Source: JACVRU01 sp040905885
GTDB taxonomy: Bacteria > Actinomycetota > Thermoleophilia > Gaiellales > Gaiellaceae
Length of the DNA stretch: 5,450 bases
NCBI GenBank assembly: GCA_040905885.1
Contig: JBBDQR010000095.1
Span: 1 to 5,450, forward strand
Direction: 5' to 3'
Below, one piece after another: positions 1-5,450 of the stretch (the stretch's first letter is position 1; every line of letters starts with the position of its first letter). Below the pieces are notes generated by a model. It was not told where the DNA came from and searched no databases. It saw nothing but the letters and a program-made list of their open reading frames with translations. The translations under genes were made by a program, and so were the position numbers.

Positions 1-878
1 TCCTGGTCGAGCCGGACGCCGAGGAAGGCGAGCCGTTCGCAGACCGCGGCGCGCACTTCCGGCGAGCGCTCGCCGATGCCGGCGCTGAAGACGAGCGCGT
101 CGAGCCCGCCGAGCGCCGCCGCCATCGCGGCGACGGCCGCGGCCACCCGGTACGCGTACACCCTGAAGGCGAGCGCGCCGGCCTCGCCCGCGCGCAGGAC
201 CTCCCGCATATCGCCGCTCGTCCCCGAGAGCGCGGCCAGGCCCGACTCGGCGTTGAGCGCCCAGTCGAGCTCGTCGGCCGTGAGCCCGTGCTCGCGGAGG
301 ACGTAGAGGAGGGCGCCCGGGTCGACGGAGCCGGAACGGGTGGTCATCGGCACGCCCTCGAGCGGCGTGAAGCCCATGGTCGTGTCCACCGACCGCCCGT
401 CGAGCACGGCCGTCACCGACGAGCCGCCTCCGAGGTGGCAGACGACGAGCCGCCGGCCAGGGATGCGCTCCGCGACCCACTGGATCGCGATCCCGTGAAA
501 GCCGTAGCGGCGGACTCCCCACGCGGCCGGCACCGCGTAGACGGCGGCCTCCTCGGGGATCGTGGCGTGGAAGGCGGTGTCGAAGACGGCGACGTGGGGG
601 ACGTCCGGCAGGGCGGCGCGGGCATCCCGGAGCGCGCGCAGCGCCGGCGCGTTGTGGAGCGGCGCCAGCGGGACCAGCGCCTCGATCGCCCGCTCGACGT
701 CGTCGTCGACCAGCACCGGCTCGCGGAACCGGTCGCCACCGTGGACGACCCGGTGCCCGACAGCGTCCGCCGGCACGTATCCCTCCACCGGCTCGGACGC
801 GCCCGACTCGTCGACGAGGCTCAGCTTGAGCGTCTCGGAGCCGGCGTTGACGACGAGGACGCGCGCTAGCCCGGCCAC
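1..878 (-). CDS. ackA: Acetate kinase (acetate/propionate kinase family), C-terminus cut off by window edge
   Basis: Makes ATP and acetate from acetyl phosphate and ADP in the cytoplasm (ASKHA-fold kinase). 292 codons are present; the end lies beyond base 1. Visible family motifs are VLVVNAGSETLK (residues 7-18, phosphate-binding N11), GHRVVHGG (41-48, substrate Arg43), PLHN (73-76), VFDTAFH (98-104, Asp100), RRYGFHG (123-129, His128), CHLGGGSS (147-154), MTTRSGSVDPG (178-188, Arg181) and SAGIGE (265-270). GTG at 878-876 is the only good start before the NAGS motif. It overlaps the phosphoketolase stop by 13 bases, so the two are probably translated in a coupled way. Odd points: the stretch between the Asn and Arg motifs is about 50 residues shorter than in Escherichia coli or Methanosarcina enzymes, the usual GSSSLK is GSETLK, and FHGTSH is FHGIAI. 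The family call is firm. Acetate versus propionate preference is open, and the catalytic Glu near the C-terminus cannot be checked. Confidence 0.93.
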   Translation of the reverse strand, partial: MAGLARVLVVNAGSETLKLSLVDESGASEPVEGYVPADAVGHRVVHGGDRFREPVLVDDDVERAIEALVPLAPLHNAPALRALRDARAALPDVPHVAVFDTAFHATIPEEAAVYAVPAAWGVRRYGFHGIAIQWVAERIPGRRLVVCHLGGGSSVTAVLDGRSVDTTMGFTPLEGVPMTTRSGSVDPGALLYVLREHGLTADELDWALNAESGLAALSGTSGDMREVLRAGEAGALAFRVYAYRVAAAVAAMAAALGGLDALVFSAGIGERSPEVRAAVCERLAFLGVRLDQ

Positions 879-3190
879 GACCAGTCCCGGATCTCGGGCG
901 GGTCGTCGCCGTGCTCGCGGATGTACTCCTGGTGGTCGATCAGCCGGTCGCGCAGCTCCTGCCGCACGTAGGCGGCCCGCTCCGCGAGCCCGGGGACGCG
1001 CTCGATCACGTCCAGCACGAGGTGGTAGCGGTCGAGGTCGTTGCGGACGCACATGTCGAACGGCGTCGTGACGGTCCCCTCCTCCTTGTAGCCGCGCACG
1101 TGCAGGTTGTCGTGGTTCGTGCGCCGGTAGGTGAGCCGGTGGATCAGCCAGGGGTAGCCGTGGAAGGCGAAGACGATCGGCTTGTCGCGCGTGAAGATCG
1201 CGTCGAATTCGTCGTCGGGGAGGCCGTGCGGGTGCTCGCGCACGGGCTGGAGCTTCATCAGGTCGACCACGTTCACGAGGCGCACCTTGAGCTCCGGGAA
1301 GTAGCCGCGCAGCAGGTCGGCCGCGGCGAGCGTCTCGAGCGTCGGCACGTCGCCGCAGCAGGCGAGCACGACGTCCGGCTCGCCGTCGCGGTCGGTCGAC
1401 GCCCACTCCCAGATGCCCAGCCCGGCGGCCGCGTGGTGGACGGCCGCGTCCATGTCCAGCCACTGCGGCGCCGGCTGCTTCCCCGCCACGATCACGTTCA
1501 CGTAGTGCCGGCTGCGGAGGCAGTGGTCGGTCACCGAGAGGAGCGTGTTCGCGTCGGGCGGGAGGTAGACGCGGATCACCTCGGCCTTCTTGTTGACGAC
1601 GTGGTCGATGAAGCCCGGATCCTGGTGGGAGAAGCCGTTGTGGTCCTGCCGCCAGACGTGCGACGTGAGCAGGTAGTTGAGCGACGCGATCGGCCGCCGC
1701 CACGGGATCTCCCGCGTCACCTTCAGCCACTTCGCGTGCTGGTTGAACATCGAGTCCACGACGTGGACGAAGGCCTCGTAGGTCGCGAACAGCCCGTGGC
1801 GCCCGGTCAGCAGGTAGCCCTCGAGCCAGCCCTGGCAGGTGTGCTCGCTGAGGATCTCCATCACCCGGCCCTCGCGCGCGAGGTGGTCGTCGGTGTCGAT
1901 GCGCTCCGCGTTCCAGGCGCGGTCGGTGACCTCGAAGACCGCGTCCAGCCGGTTGGAGGCGAACTCGTCGGGGGCGAAGAGGCGGAAGTTCCGCGCCTCC
2001 TCGTTCAGTCGCACCGCGTCGCGCAGGAAGGCGCCCATCGCCCGCGTCGCCTCGGCAGTCGCGCCGCCCGGGCGAGGCACCTCGACCGCGTAGTCGCGGA
2101 AGTCGGGGAGGCGCAGGTCGCGCAGGAGCAGGCCGCCGTTCGCGTGCGGGTTGGCGCCCATCCGCCGGTCGCCCTCGGGGGCGAGCGCCCGCAGCTCGGG
2201 CACGAGCCGCCCCTGGTCGTCGAACAGCTCCTCCGGCCGGTAGCTGCGCAGCCAGGCCTCGAGCTCGCCGAGCCGCTCGGGATGGTGGTGGACGTCCGCG
2301 AGGGGCACCTGGTGCGACCGCCACGAGCCCTCGCCCGGCCCGGTCCAGCCCTTCGGCGTCACGAGCACGATCGCCGGCCAGCGCGGCCGCTCCGTCGCGC
2401 CTCCCTCGCGCGCGCGGCGCTGGATCTCCCGGATCTCGGCGACGACCGTGTCGAGCGTCGCGGCGAGCTGCCGGTGCACGTCCGCGGGCTCGTCGCCCTC
2501 GACGAAGTAGGGCTCGTGCCCGTAGCCCCGCAGCAGCGCGTCCAGCTCCTCGCGCGGGATGCGGGCCAGCACGGTCGGGTTGGCGATCTTGTAGCCGTTC
2601 AGGTGCAGGATCGGCAGCACGGCGCCGTCCGTCGCGGGGTCGAGGAACTTGTTCGAGTGCCAGGACGTCGCCAGCGGGCCTGTCTCGGCCTCGCCGTCGC
2701 CGATCACGCAGGCGACGAGCAGGTCGGGATTGTCGAGCGCGGCGCCGTAGGCGTGCGAGAGCGCGTAGCCGAGCTCGCCGCCCTCGTGGATCGACCCGGG
2801 CGTCTCCGGCGCAGCGTGGCTCGGGATGCCGCCCGGGAACGAGAACTGCCGGAACAGCTTGCGCAGGCCGTCGACGTCCTCGGCCACCTCCGGGTAGAGC
2901 TCGGCGTACGTGCCCTCGAGGTAGGTGTTCGAGACGACCGCGGGGCCGCCGTGGCCCGGGCCGCAGACGAAGATCGCGTCGAGGTCGTGCGCCTTGATCG
3001 CCCGGTTCAGGTGGACGTAGAGGAGGTTGAGGCCGGGGGTCGTCCCCCAGTGGCCGAGGAGGCGCGGCTTGACGTGCTCCGTCGTGAGCGGCTCCCGCAG
3101 CAGCGGGTTGTCGAGCAGGTAGATCTGCGCCACGGAGAGGTAGTTCGCGGCGCGCCAGTAGCGGTCGATCAGCTCGAGCTGGTCGGGCAC
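866..3190 (-). CDS. xfp: Xylulose-5-phosphate/fructose-6-phosphate phosphoketolase
   Basis: Thiamine diphosphate enzyme that cleaves xylulose-5-P and/or fructose-6-P with phosphate, giving acetyl-P plus glyceraldehyde-3-P or erythrose-4-P. 774 aa, close to the roughly 790-800 aa of the family. Motifs in order: YWRAANYLSVAQIYL (11-25), GHWGTTPG (46-53), GPGHGG (77-82), SIHEGGELGYALSHAYGA (133-150), the ThDP/Mg site GDGEAETGPLATSWHSN (164-180), TPKGWTGP (278-285), SEHTCQGWLEGYLLTGRHG (448-466, containing candidate activating glutamates), HNGFSHQDPG (517-526) and FAFHGYPWLIHRLTYRR (674-690). All conserved catalytic regions look intact. GTG at 3190-3188 is chosen because it gives the family's short N-terminus and no other common start codon lies close by in frame. 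Upstream the frame stays open for 381 codons, but that stretch is antisense to the next gene and is not phosphoketolase-like. No well-spaced Shine-Dalgarno is visible: CGAGG is only one base from the GTG. Substrate preference cannot be told from sequence alone. Downstream ackA uses the acetyl-P product. Confidence 0.96.
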   Translation of the reverse strand: MPDQLELIDRYWRAANYLSVAQIYLLDNPLLREPLTTEHVKPRLLGHWGTTPGLNLLYVHLNRAIKAHDLDAIFVCGPGHGGPAVVSNTYLEGTYAELYPEVAEDVDGLRKLFRQFSFPGGIPSHAAPETPGSIHEGGELGYALSHAYGAALDNPDLLVACVIGDGEAETGPLATSWHSNKFLDPATDGAVLPILHLNGYKIANPTVLARIPREELDALLRGYGHEPYFVEGDEPADVHRQLAATLDTVVAEIREIQRRAREGGATERPRWPAIVLVTPKGWTGPGEGSWRSHQVPLADVHHHPERLGELEAWLRSYRPEELFDDQGRLVPELRALAPEGDRRMGANPHANGGLLLRDLRLPDFRDYAVEVPRPGGATAEATRAMGAFLRDAVRLNEEARNFRLFAPDEFASNRLDAVFEVTDRAWNAERIDTDDHLAREGRVMEILSEHTCQGWLEGYLLTGRHGLFATYEAFVHVVDSMFNQHAKWLKVTREIPWRRPIASLNYLLTSHVWRQDHNGFSHQDPGFIDHVVNKKAEVIRVYLPPDANTLLSVTDHCLRSRHYVNVIVAGKQPAPQWLDMDAAVHHAAAGLGIWEWASTDRDGEPDVVLACCGDVPTLETLAAADLLRGYFPELKVRLVNVVDLMKLQPVREHPHGLPDDEFDAIFTRDKPIVFAFHGYPWLIHRLTYRRTNHDNLHVRGYKEEGTVTTPFDMCVRNDLDRYHLVLDVIERVPGLAERAAYVRQELRDRLIDHQEYIREHGDDPPEIRDWSWPG

Positions 3191-3289
3191 GCCTCGTAGT
3201 TTCTCGCAGACGGCGTCGCGGGCTCCCCGATGCCCTCGCGCGGGGGAACCTGCGAGCGTGTCGGCGACAGACCAACCGAGGAGGTCCCG
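3191..3289. promoter_or_regulatory. Divergent intergenic region, presumed promoters for xfp-ackA and the DUF4389 gene
   Basis: This 99-base gap lies between two gene starts pointing away from each other, so it should carry both promoters. I see no confident -35/-10 pair on either strand. It contains a 7-base inverted repeat, CTCGCAG (3203-3209) and CTGCGAG (3250-3256), separated by 40 bases. This could be two halves of a looped operator but could also be chance in GC-rich DNA. The promoter role is inferred from layout only. Confidence 0.45.
3278..3284 (+). promoter_or_regulatory. Shine-Dalgarno GAGGAGG that decides the DUF4389 gene start
   Basis: GAGGAGG ends five bases before the GTG at 3290-3292. 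This near-ideal site supports that GTG over the in-frame ATG at 3230. The ATG would add 20 residues lacking family resemblance and has no comparable site in front of it. Confidence 0.8.
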
Positions 3290-4660
3290 GTGTATCCCGT
3301 CCGCCTGCGCGGGCGCCTGGACGAGCCGCTCAGCCGCGGCCTCTGGCTCGTCAAATGGCTGCTCGCGATCCCGCACTTCATCGTGCTCGCGTTCCTCTGG
3401 CTCGCGTTCTTCGTCCTGACCGTCTTCGCGTTCTTCGCGATCCTGTTCACCGGCCGCTACCCGCGCGGGATCTTCGACTTCAACGTGGGCGTGCTCCGCT
3501 GGACGTGGCGCGTCGGCTTCTACTCGTACAGCGCGCTCGGGACCGACCGTTATCCGCCGTTCTCGCTCGACGAGGAGCCTGACTACCCCGCCGGGCTGGA
3601 GATTCCGTACCCGGAGCGGCTCTCGCGGGGGCTCGTGCTCGTCAAGTGGTGGCTGCTGGCGATCCCGCACTACCTCGTCGTGGGCATCCTGGCGGGCGGC
3701 GGCTGGTTCGGCTGGCAGGAGGACGACTGGACCTGGAGAGGCCCGAGCCTGATCGGCCTGCTCGTCTTCTTCGCGGCCGTGATGCTCCTGTTCGCGAACC
3801 GCTATCCCCGCGGCCTGTTCGACCTCGTGATGGGGCTGAACCGCTGGGTGTTCCGCGTCGTCGCGTACGCCGCGCTGATGCGCGACGAGTACCCGCCGTT
3901 CCGCCTCGACATGGGCGGGGACGAGCGGGGCGGCGCGCCTGCCGTGCCCGAGGCGCCCGCCGAGCCGCGTGAGGGCGGCGGAGGCGGCGCGGGCAAGATT
4001 GCGCTGCTCGTCGTCGGCAGCATCTTCGGGCTGATCTCGCTCGGCCTGATCGCAGCCGGCGGTGTCGCCGTGGCCTTCGACCAGACCCAGCGCGACGCGG
4101 ACGGCTACGTGGTGAGCGACGAGGAGGCGTATGCGACCGACACGTATGCGCTCGTCTCCGACCACCTGGACCTGCCGGGCCCCGTTTCGACCTGGCGCAG
4201 CCTGTTCGGCGACGTGCGCATCTGGAGCGAGAGCGACGACGCCGTGTTCGTCGGGATCGCGCCTGCCGCCGAGGCGGAGGGCTACCTCGGGACCGTGAGC
4301 CGGGGGCGCGTCGACGACTTCGCCGGCGGCCACGTCGAGGCGTTGCTCCCGGGCGGCGCGCCGGCGGGCCCTCCGGCCGACCAGTCCCTATGGGTCGCCT
4401 CGACGGAGGGCTCGGGCCGCCAGTACCTGACCTGGGAGGTCAGCGGCGGGGACTGGACGGTCGCGCTCATGAACGCGGACGGATCGCCGGGGGTGGAGGC
4501 GAGCCTGAGCATCGGTGCGACCTTGCCGGGTCTGCTCTGGGTCGGCGTCGCCGTGCTGGGCGCGGGCGTGCTTCTCCTGGGGCTGTCCGTGCTGCTGATC
4601 GTGCTCGGCGCGCGCTCGCGGCCGCCTGCGCCGGCCGGCGCGGCGGTCGTCATTCCCTGA
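3290..4660 (+). CDS. Tandem DUF4389 membrane protein with C-terminal non-membrane domain
   Basis: 456 aa from GTG 3290, chosen for its strong Shine-Dalgarno. Function is unknown. Two DUF4389 units are visible: RGLWLVKWLLAIPHF (16-30) is repeated as RGLVLVKWWLLAIPHYLV (113-130), and GRYPRGIFDFNVGVLRW (55-71) as NRYPRGLFDLVMGLNRW (170-186). Each unit ends in YPPFSL or YPPFRL (88-93, 201-206). Hydrophobic segments lie near 25-53, 117-137, 152-169, 236-262 and 413-440. A Pro/Ala/Gly linker (about 215-235) leads to the fourth segment. Residues 263-412 are polar and include VFVGIAP (319-325), a motif I recall from actinobacterial membrane proteins. This part is probably outside the cell, held between two membrane segments; topology is inferred. 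A short basic proline-rich tail follows (441-456). It is transcribed away from xfp and is 96 bases before the CBS-BON gene, so the two may be cotranscribed. The DUF4389 call is confident from motif recall; a transport or enzymatic role is not supported. Confidence 0.88.
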   Translation: MYPVRLRGRLDEPLSRGLWLVKWLLAIPHFIVLAFLWLAFFVLTVFAFFAILFTGRYPRGIFDFNVGVLRWTWRVGFYSYSALGTDRYPPFSLDEEPDYPAGLEIPYPERLSRGLVLVKWWLLAIPHYLVVGILAGGGWFGWQEDDWTWRGPSLIGLLVFFAAVMLLFANRYPRGLFDLVMGLNRWVFRVVAYAALMRDEYPPFRLDMGGDERGGAPAVPEAPAEPREGGGGGAGKIALLVVGSIFGLISLGLIAAGGVAVAFDQTQRDADGYVVSDEEAYATDTYALVSDHLDLPGPVSTWRSLFGDVRIWSESDDAVFVGIAPAAEAEGYLGTVSRGRVDDFAGGHVEALLPGGAPAGPPADQSLWVASTEGSGRQYLTWEVSGGDWTVALMNADGSPGVEASLSIGATLPGLLWVGVAVLGAGVLLLGLSVLLIVLGARSRPPAPAGAAVVIP

Positions 4661-4684
4661 GCCGGCTGTCGGTAGTTGGCCGAA

Positions 4685-4718
4685 GGCGCCATCGGCGTCC
4701 GTCCCGATGCGCGGCGCC
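4685..4718 (+). other. Imperfect hairpin in the spacer before the CBS-BON gene
   Basis: CATCGG (4690-4695) pairs with CCGATG (4704-4709) around an 8-base loop. Flanking GGCGC (4685-4689) can pair with GCGCC (4714-4718) across a four-base bulge. The right arm overlaps the perfect 10-base palindrome GCGGCGCCGC (4711-4720). It starts 24 bases after the DUF4389 stop and has no T-run, so it could be a weak terminator, an mRNA leader fold, or a DNA-binding site. No known riboswitch class was recognised. Confidence 0.5.
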
Positions 4719-4735
4719 GCTCCCTCGGGAAGCCT

Positions 4736-4752
4736 GTCTCCGGAAAGGAGGC
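4736..4752 (+). promoter_or_regulatory. Local hairpin that buries the CBS-BON Shine-Dalgarno
   Basis: GTCTCC (4736-4741) can pair with GGAGGC (4747-4752), with one G-U pair, around the loop GGAAA. The right arm contains most of the Shine-Dalgarno AAAGGAGG (4744-4751), which sits five bases before the ATG at 4757. In the folded state the ribosome site would be largely hidden, suggesting possible translational control. The pairing is seen directly; a regulatory effect is inference. Confidence 0.5.
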
Positions 4753-4756
4753 TGCG

Positions 4757-5344
4757 ATGAAAGTCGAGCAGATCATGAGCAGCCCGGTGGTCACCGTTTC
4801 GCCGGACACGCCGCTGAGACAGGTGGCCGCGCTGATGGCCGAGAGGGGGATCTCCGGTGTGCCCGTAGTCGAGGGCGACACCGTCGTGGGAGTCGTCTCC
4901 GAGTCCGACATCGTGAGCAGGGAGGGCACCGTCGGCGGTGCCGAGGCCACGACGGCCGGGGAGGTGATGAGCGCGCCGGCCGTGACCGTCGAGCCCTGGC
5001 TGTCGGCCTTCGGCGCGGCCGCCCTGATGGCCTGGCACGACGTGAACCGGCTGCCGGTCGTCAGCCGGGGCCGCCTCGTGGGCATCGTCGCCCGGGCGGA
5101 CCTGGTGCGCCTGTTCGCGCGTGGGGACGCCGAGATCGAGCGTGAGATCAGGGAGGAGGTCCTGCCGTCCCTCTCGCTGTCGCCGAACGACGTCTCCGTG
5201 AGGGTCACGCGAGGCGAGGTCACGCTCTGGGGTGACGTGGACAGCCCTCGGGATCTCGAGTCGCTTCCGCGTGCGGTACAGCGGGTCACGGGCGTCGTGC
5301 GGGTGCACTCGCGGCTTCGCTCGCCGGCGCTCGAGCGTCTCTAG
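4757..5344 (+). CDS. CBS-CBS-BON domain protein
   Basis: 195 aa, probably cytosolic with no signal peptide or membrane segment. The start is ATG 4757, preceded by AAAGGAGG at five bases; earlier in-frame starts (TTG 4676) add 27 residues unlike the family. A first CBS repeat (about 1-55: MKVEQIMSSPVVTVSPDTPL, GISGVPVV, GVVSESDIV) and a second (about 67-120: AGEVMSAPAVTVEP, DVNRLPVV, GIVARADLVRLF) form a Bateman module, which in this family usually binds AMP, ATP or related nucleotides. The C-terminus (about 126-188) is a BON domain: DVSVRVTRGEVTLWGDVDS (145-163) and VQRVTGVVRVHSRL (174-187). The ligand motif S/T-x-x-D is intact in repeat one (S48-D51), but in repeat two the Ser/Thr is Ala (A112-D115), so the two sites may differ in binding. 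It may be cotranscribed with the DUF4389 gene. The exact partner or target is unknown; a stress or energy-sensing role is inferred from domains only. Confidence 0.93.
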   Translation: MKVEQIMSSPVVTVSPDTPLRQVAALMAERGISGVPVVEGDTVVGVVSESDIVSREGTVGGAEATTAGEVMSAPAVTVEPWLSAFGAAALMAWHDVNRLPVVSRGRLVGIVARADLVRLFARGDAEIEREIREEVLPSLSLSPNDVSVRVTRGEVTLWGDVDSPRDLESLPRAVQRVTGVVRVHSRLRSPALERL

Positions 5345-5450
5345 CTAGCCCTGACGTCGCGGCGCCCGAACGCGGGCGCCGCGCGCCCCGCGGCGCCCGC
5401 GAGCAGCACCACCAGGAAGGCGGTGTGGGAGAGCGCCAGCCCGCTGCGGA
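5341..5450 (-). CDS. C-terminal tail of a convergent gene, probable membrane protein (partial)
   Basis: Read leftward, 35 codons end at TAG 5343-5341. The tail includes SGLALSHTAFLVVLLAGAAG, a hydrophobic stretch that looks like a last transmembrane helix, followed by a short Arg/Ala-rich end. This frame has nearly all codons ending in G or C, as in the neighbouring genes, while the other minus frame gives an Arg/Gly-rich shadow peptide. The stop overlaps the CBS-BON stop by four bases, tail to tail. The product cannot be named from this fragment; a transporter is one possibility. Most of the gene lies beyond base 5450. Confidence 0.55.
   Translation of the reverse strand, partial: RSGLALSHTAFLVVLLAGAAGRAAPAFGRRDVRAS
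5358..5383. terminator. Strong GC hairpin at the convergent gene junction, candidate terminator
   Basis: CGCGGCGCCCG (5358-5368) pairs perfectly with CGGGCGCCGCG (5373-5383) around the 4-base loop AACG, an 11-pair all-GC stem. It lies 14 bases after the CBS-BON stop and would fit a terminator for that transcript. There is no T-run, so it would be of the stem-only type proposed for actinobacteria. It also falls inside the tail of the opposite gene, so the sequence may simply be coding. Confidence 0.5.

Noticed and set aside
288..869. 193-codon plus-strand open frame opposite acetate kinase
   Set aside because: Arg/Asp/Val/Gly-rich shadow with no domain; the minus strand encodes clear acetate kinase motifs over the same bases.
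911..3199. 762-codon plus-strand open frame opposite phosphoketolase
   Set aside because: The protein is rich in Val, Arg, Glu, Asp and His with no recognisable motif, as expected for the complement of a GC-rich gene. The minus strand carries every phosphoketolase motif.
3230..3289. ATG at 3230 as an earlier start for the DUF4389 protein
   Set aside because: The GTG at 3290 has GAGGAGG at ideal spacing, and the family similarity begins at YPVRLRG; the extra 20 residues look like untranslated leader.
3191..4333. Open minus-strand extension of the phosphoketolase frame, 381 codons upstream of GTG 3190
   Set aside because: It is antisense to the DUF4389 gene, has low-complexity Arg/Glu/Asp/Ala-rich composition, and known phosphoketolases begin near the YWRAANY motif. 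It reflects GC-rich codon bias in the opposite gene.
4676..4756. TTG at 4676 as the CBS-BON start
   Set aside because: The ATG at 4757 follows AAAGGAGG at five bases and begins exactly where the CBS repeat begins (KVEQIMSSPVVTV).
4661..4756. Known riboswitch or DosR-type dormancy box in the spacer
   Set aside because: The hairpins do not match any riboswitch consensus I can recall, and no GGGAC...GTCCC-like palindrome of the DosR type is present.
4282..5308. Two long minus-strand frames opposite the DUF4389 and CBS-BON genes
   Set aside because: Ser/Thr/Arg- and Arg/Asp/His-rich shadows without motifs; they cross two well-supported plus-strand genes and their spacer.

Overview
The window is very GC-rich DNA (about 70% by eye) with strong third-position G/C, which makes long open shadow frames common on both strands. 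Gene content and protein sequences point to an actinobacterial chromosome. The tandem DUF4389 membrane protein and the phosphoketolase-acetate kinase pair would fit Thermoleophilia or a related deep-branching soil lineage, but that placement is from memory of the families and was not tested by a search. No mobile element, CRISPR array, tRNA or rRNA is visible.

Layout. Left half, minus strand: a phosphoketolase gene (about 866-3190) reads leftward into an acetate kinase gene (from 878 off the left edge). The two overlap by 13 bases and almost certainly form one operon. Phosphoketolase splits xylulose-5-phosphate and/or fructose-6-phosphate into acetyl phosphate plus a tetrose or triose phosphate, and acetate kinase turns the acetyl phosphate into acetate and ATP. 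Together they make a compact phosphoketolase (bifid-shunt-like) energy module. The acetate kinase is notably compact and divergent.

A 99-base divergent gap (3191-3289) separates this operon from a plus-strand gene (3290-4660). That gene encodes a two-copy DUF4389 membrane protein with a fused C-terminal non-membrane domain between two further membrane segments. After a 96-base structured spacer comes a CBS-CBS-BON protein (4757-5344), with a strong Shine-Dalgarno that can be folded into a local hairpin. At the right edge the tail of a convergent minus-strand gene, probably a membrane protein, overlaps the end of the CBS-BON gene at a CTAGCTAG palindrome. A very strong GC hairpin lies just inside that tail.

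How the genes work together: the left operon is carbon/energy metabolism. The CBS-BON protein is a plausible adenylate-sensing regulator and the DUF4389 protein is a membrane protein of unknown role. Shared control of the two divergent units from the 99-base gap is possible but not shown. I see no convincing new defence or mobile system; the most interesting points are the shortened acetate kinase, the modular DUF4389 fusion and the structured leader of the CBS-BON gene.
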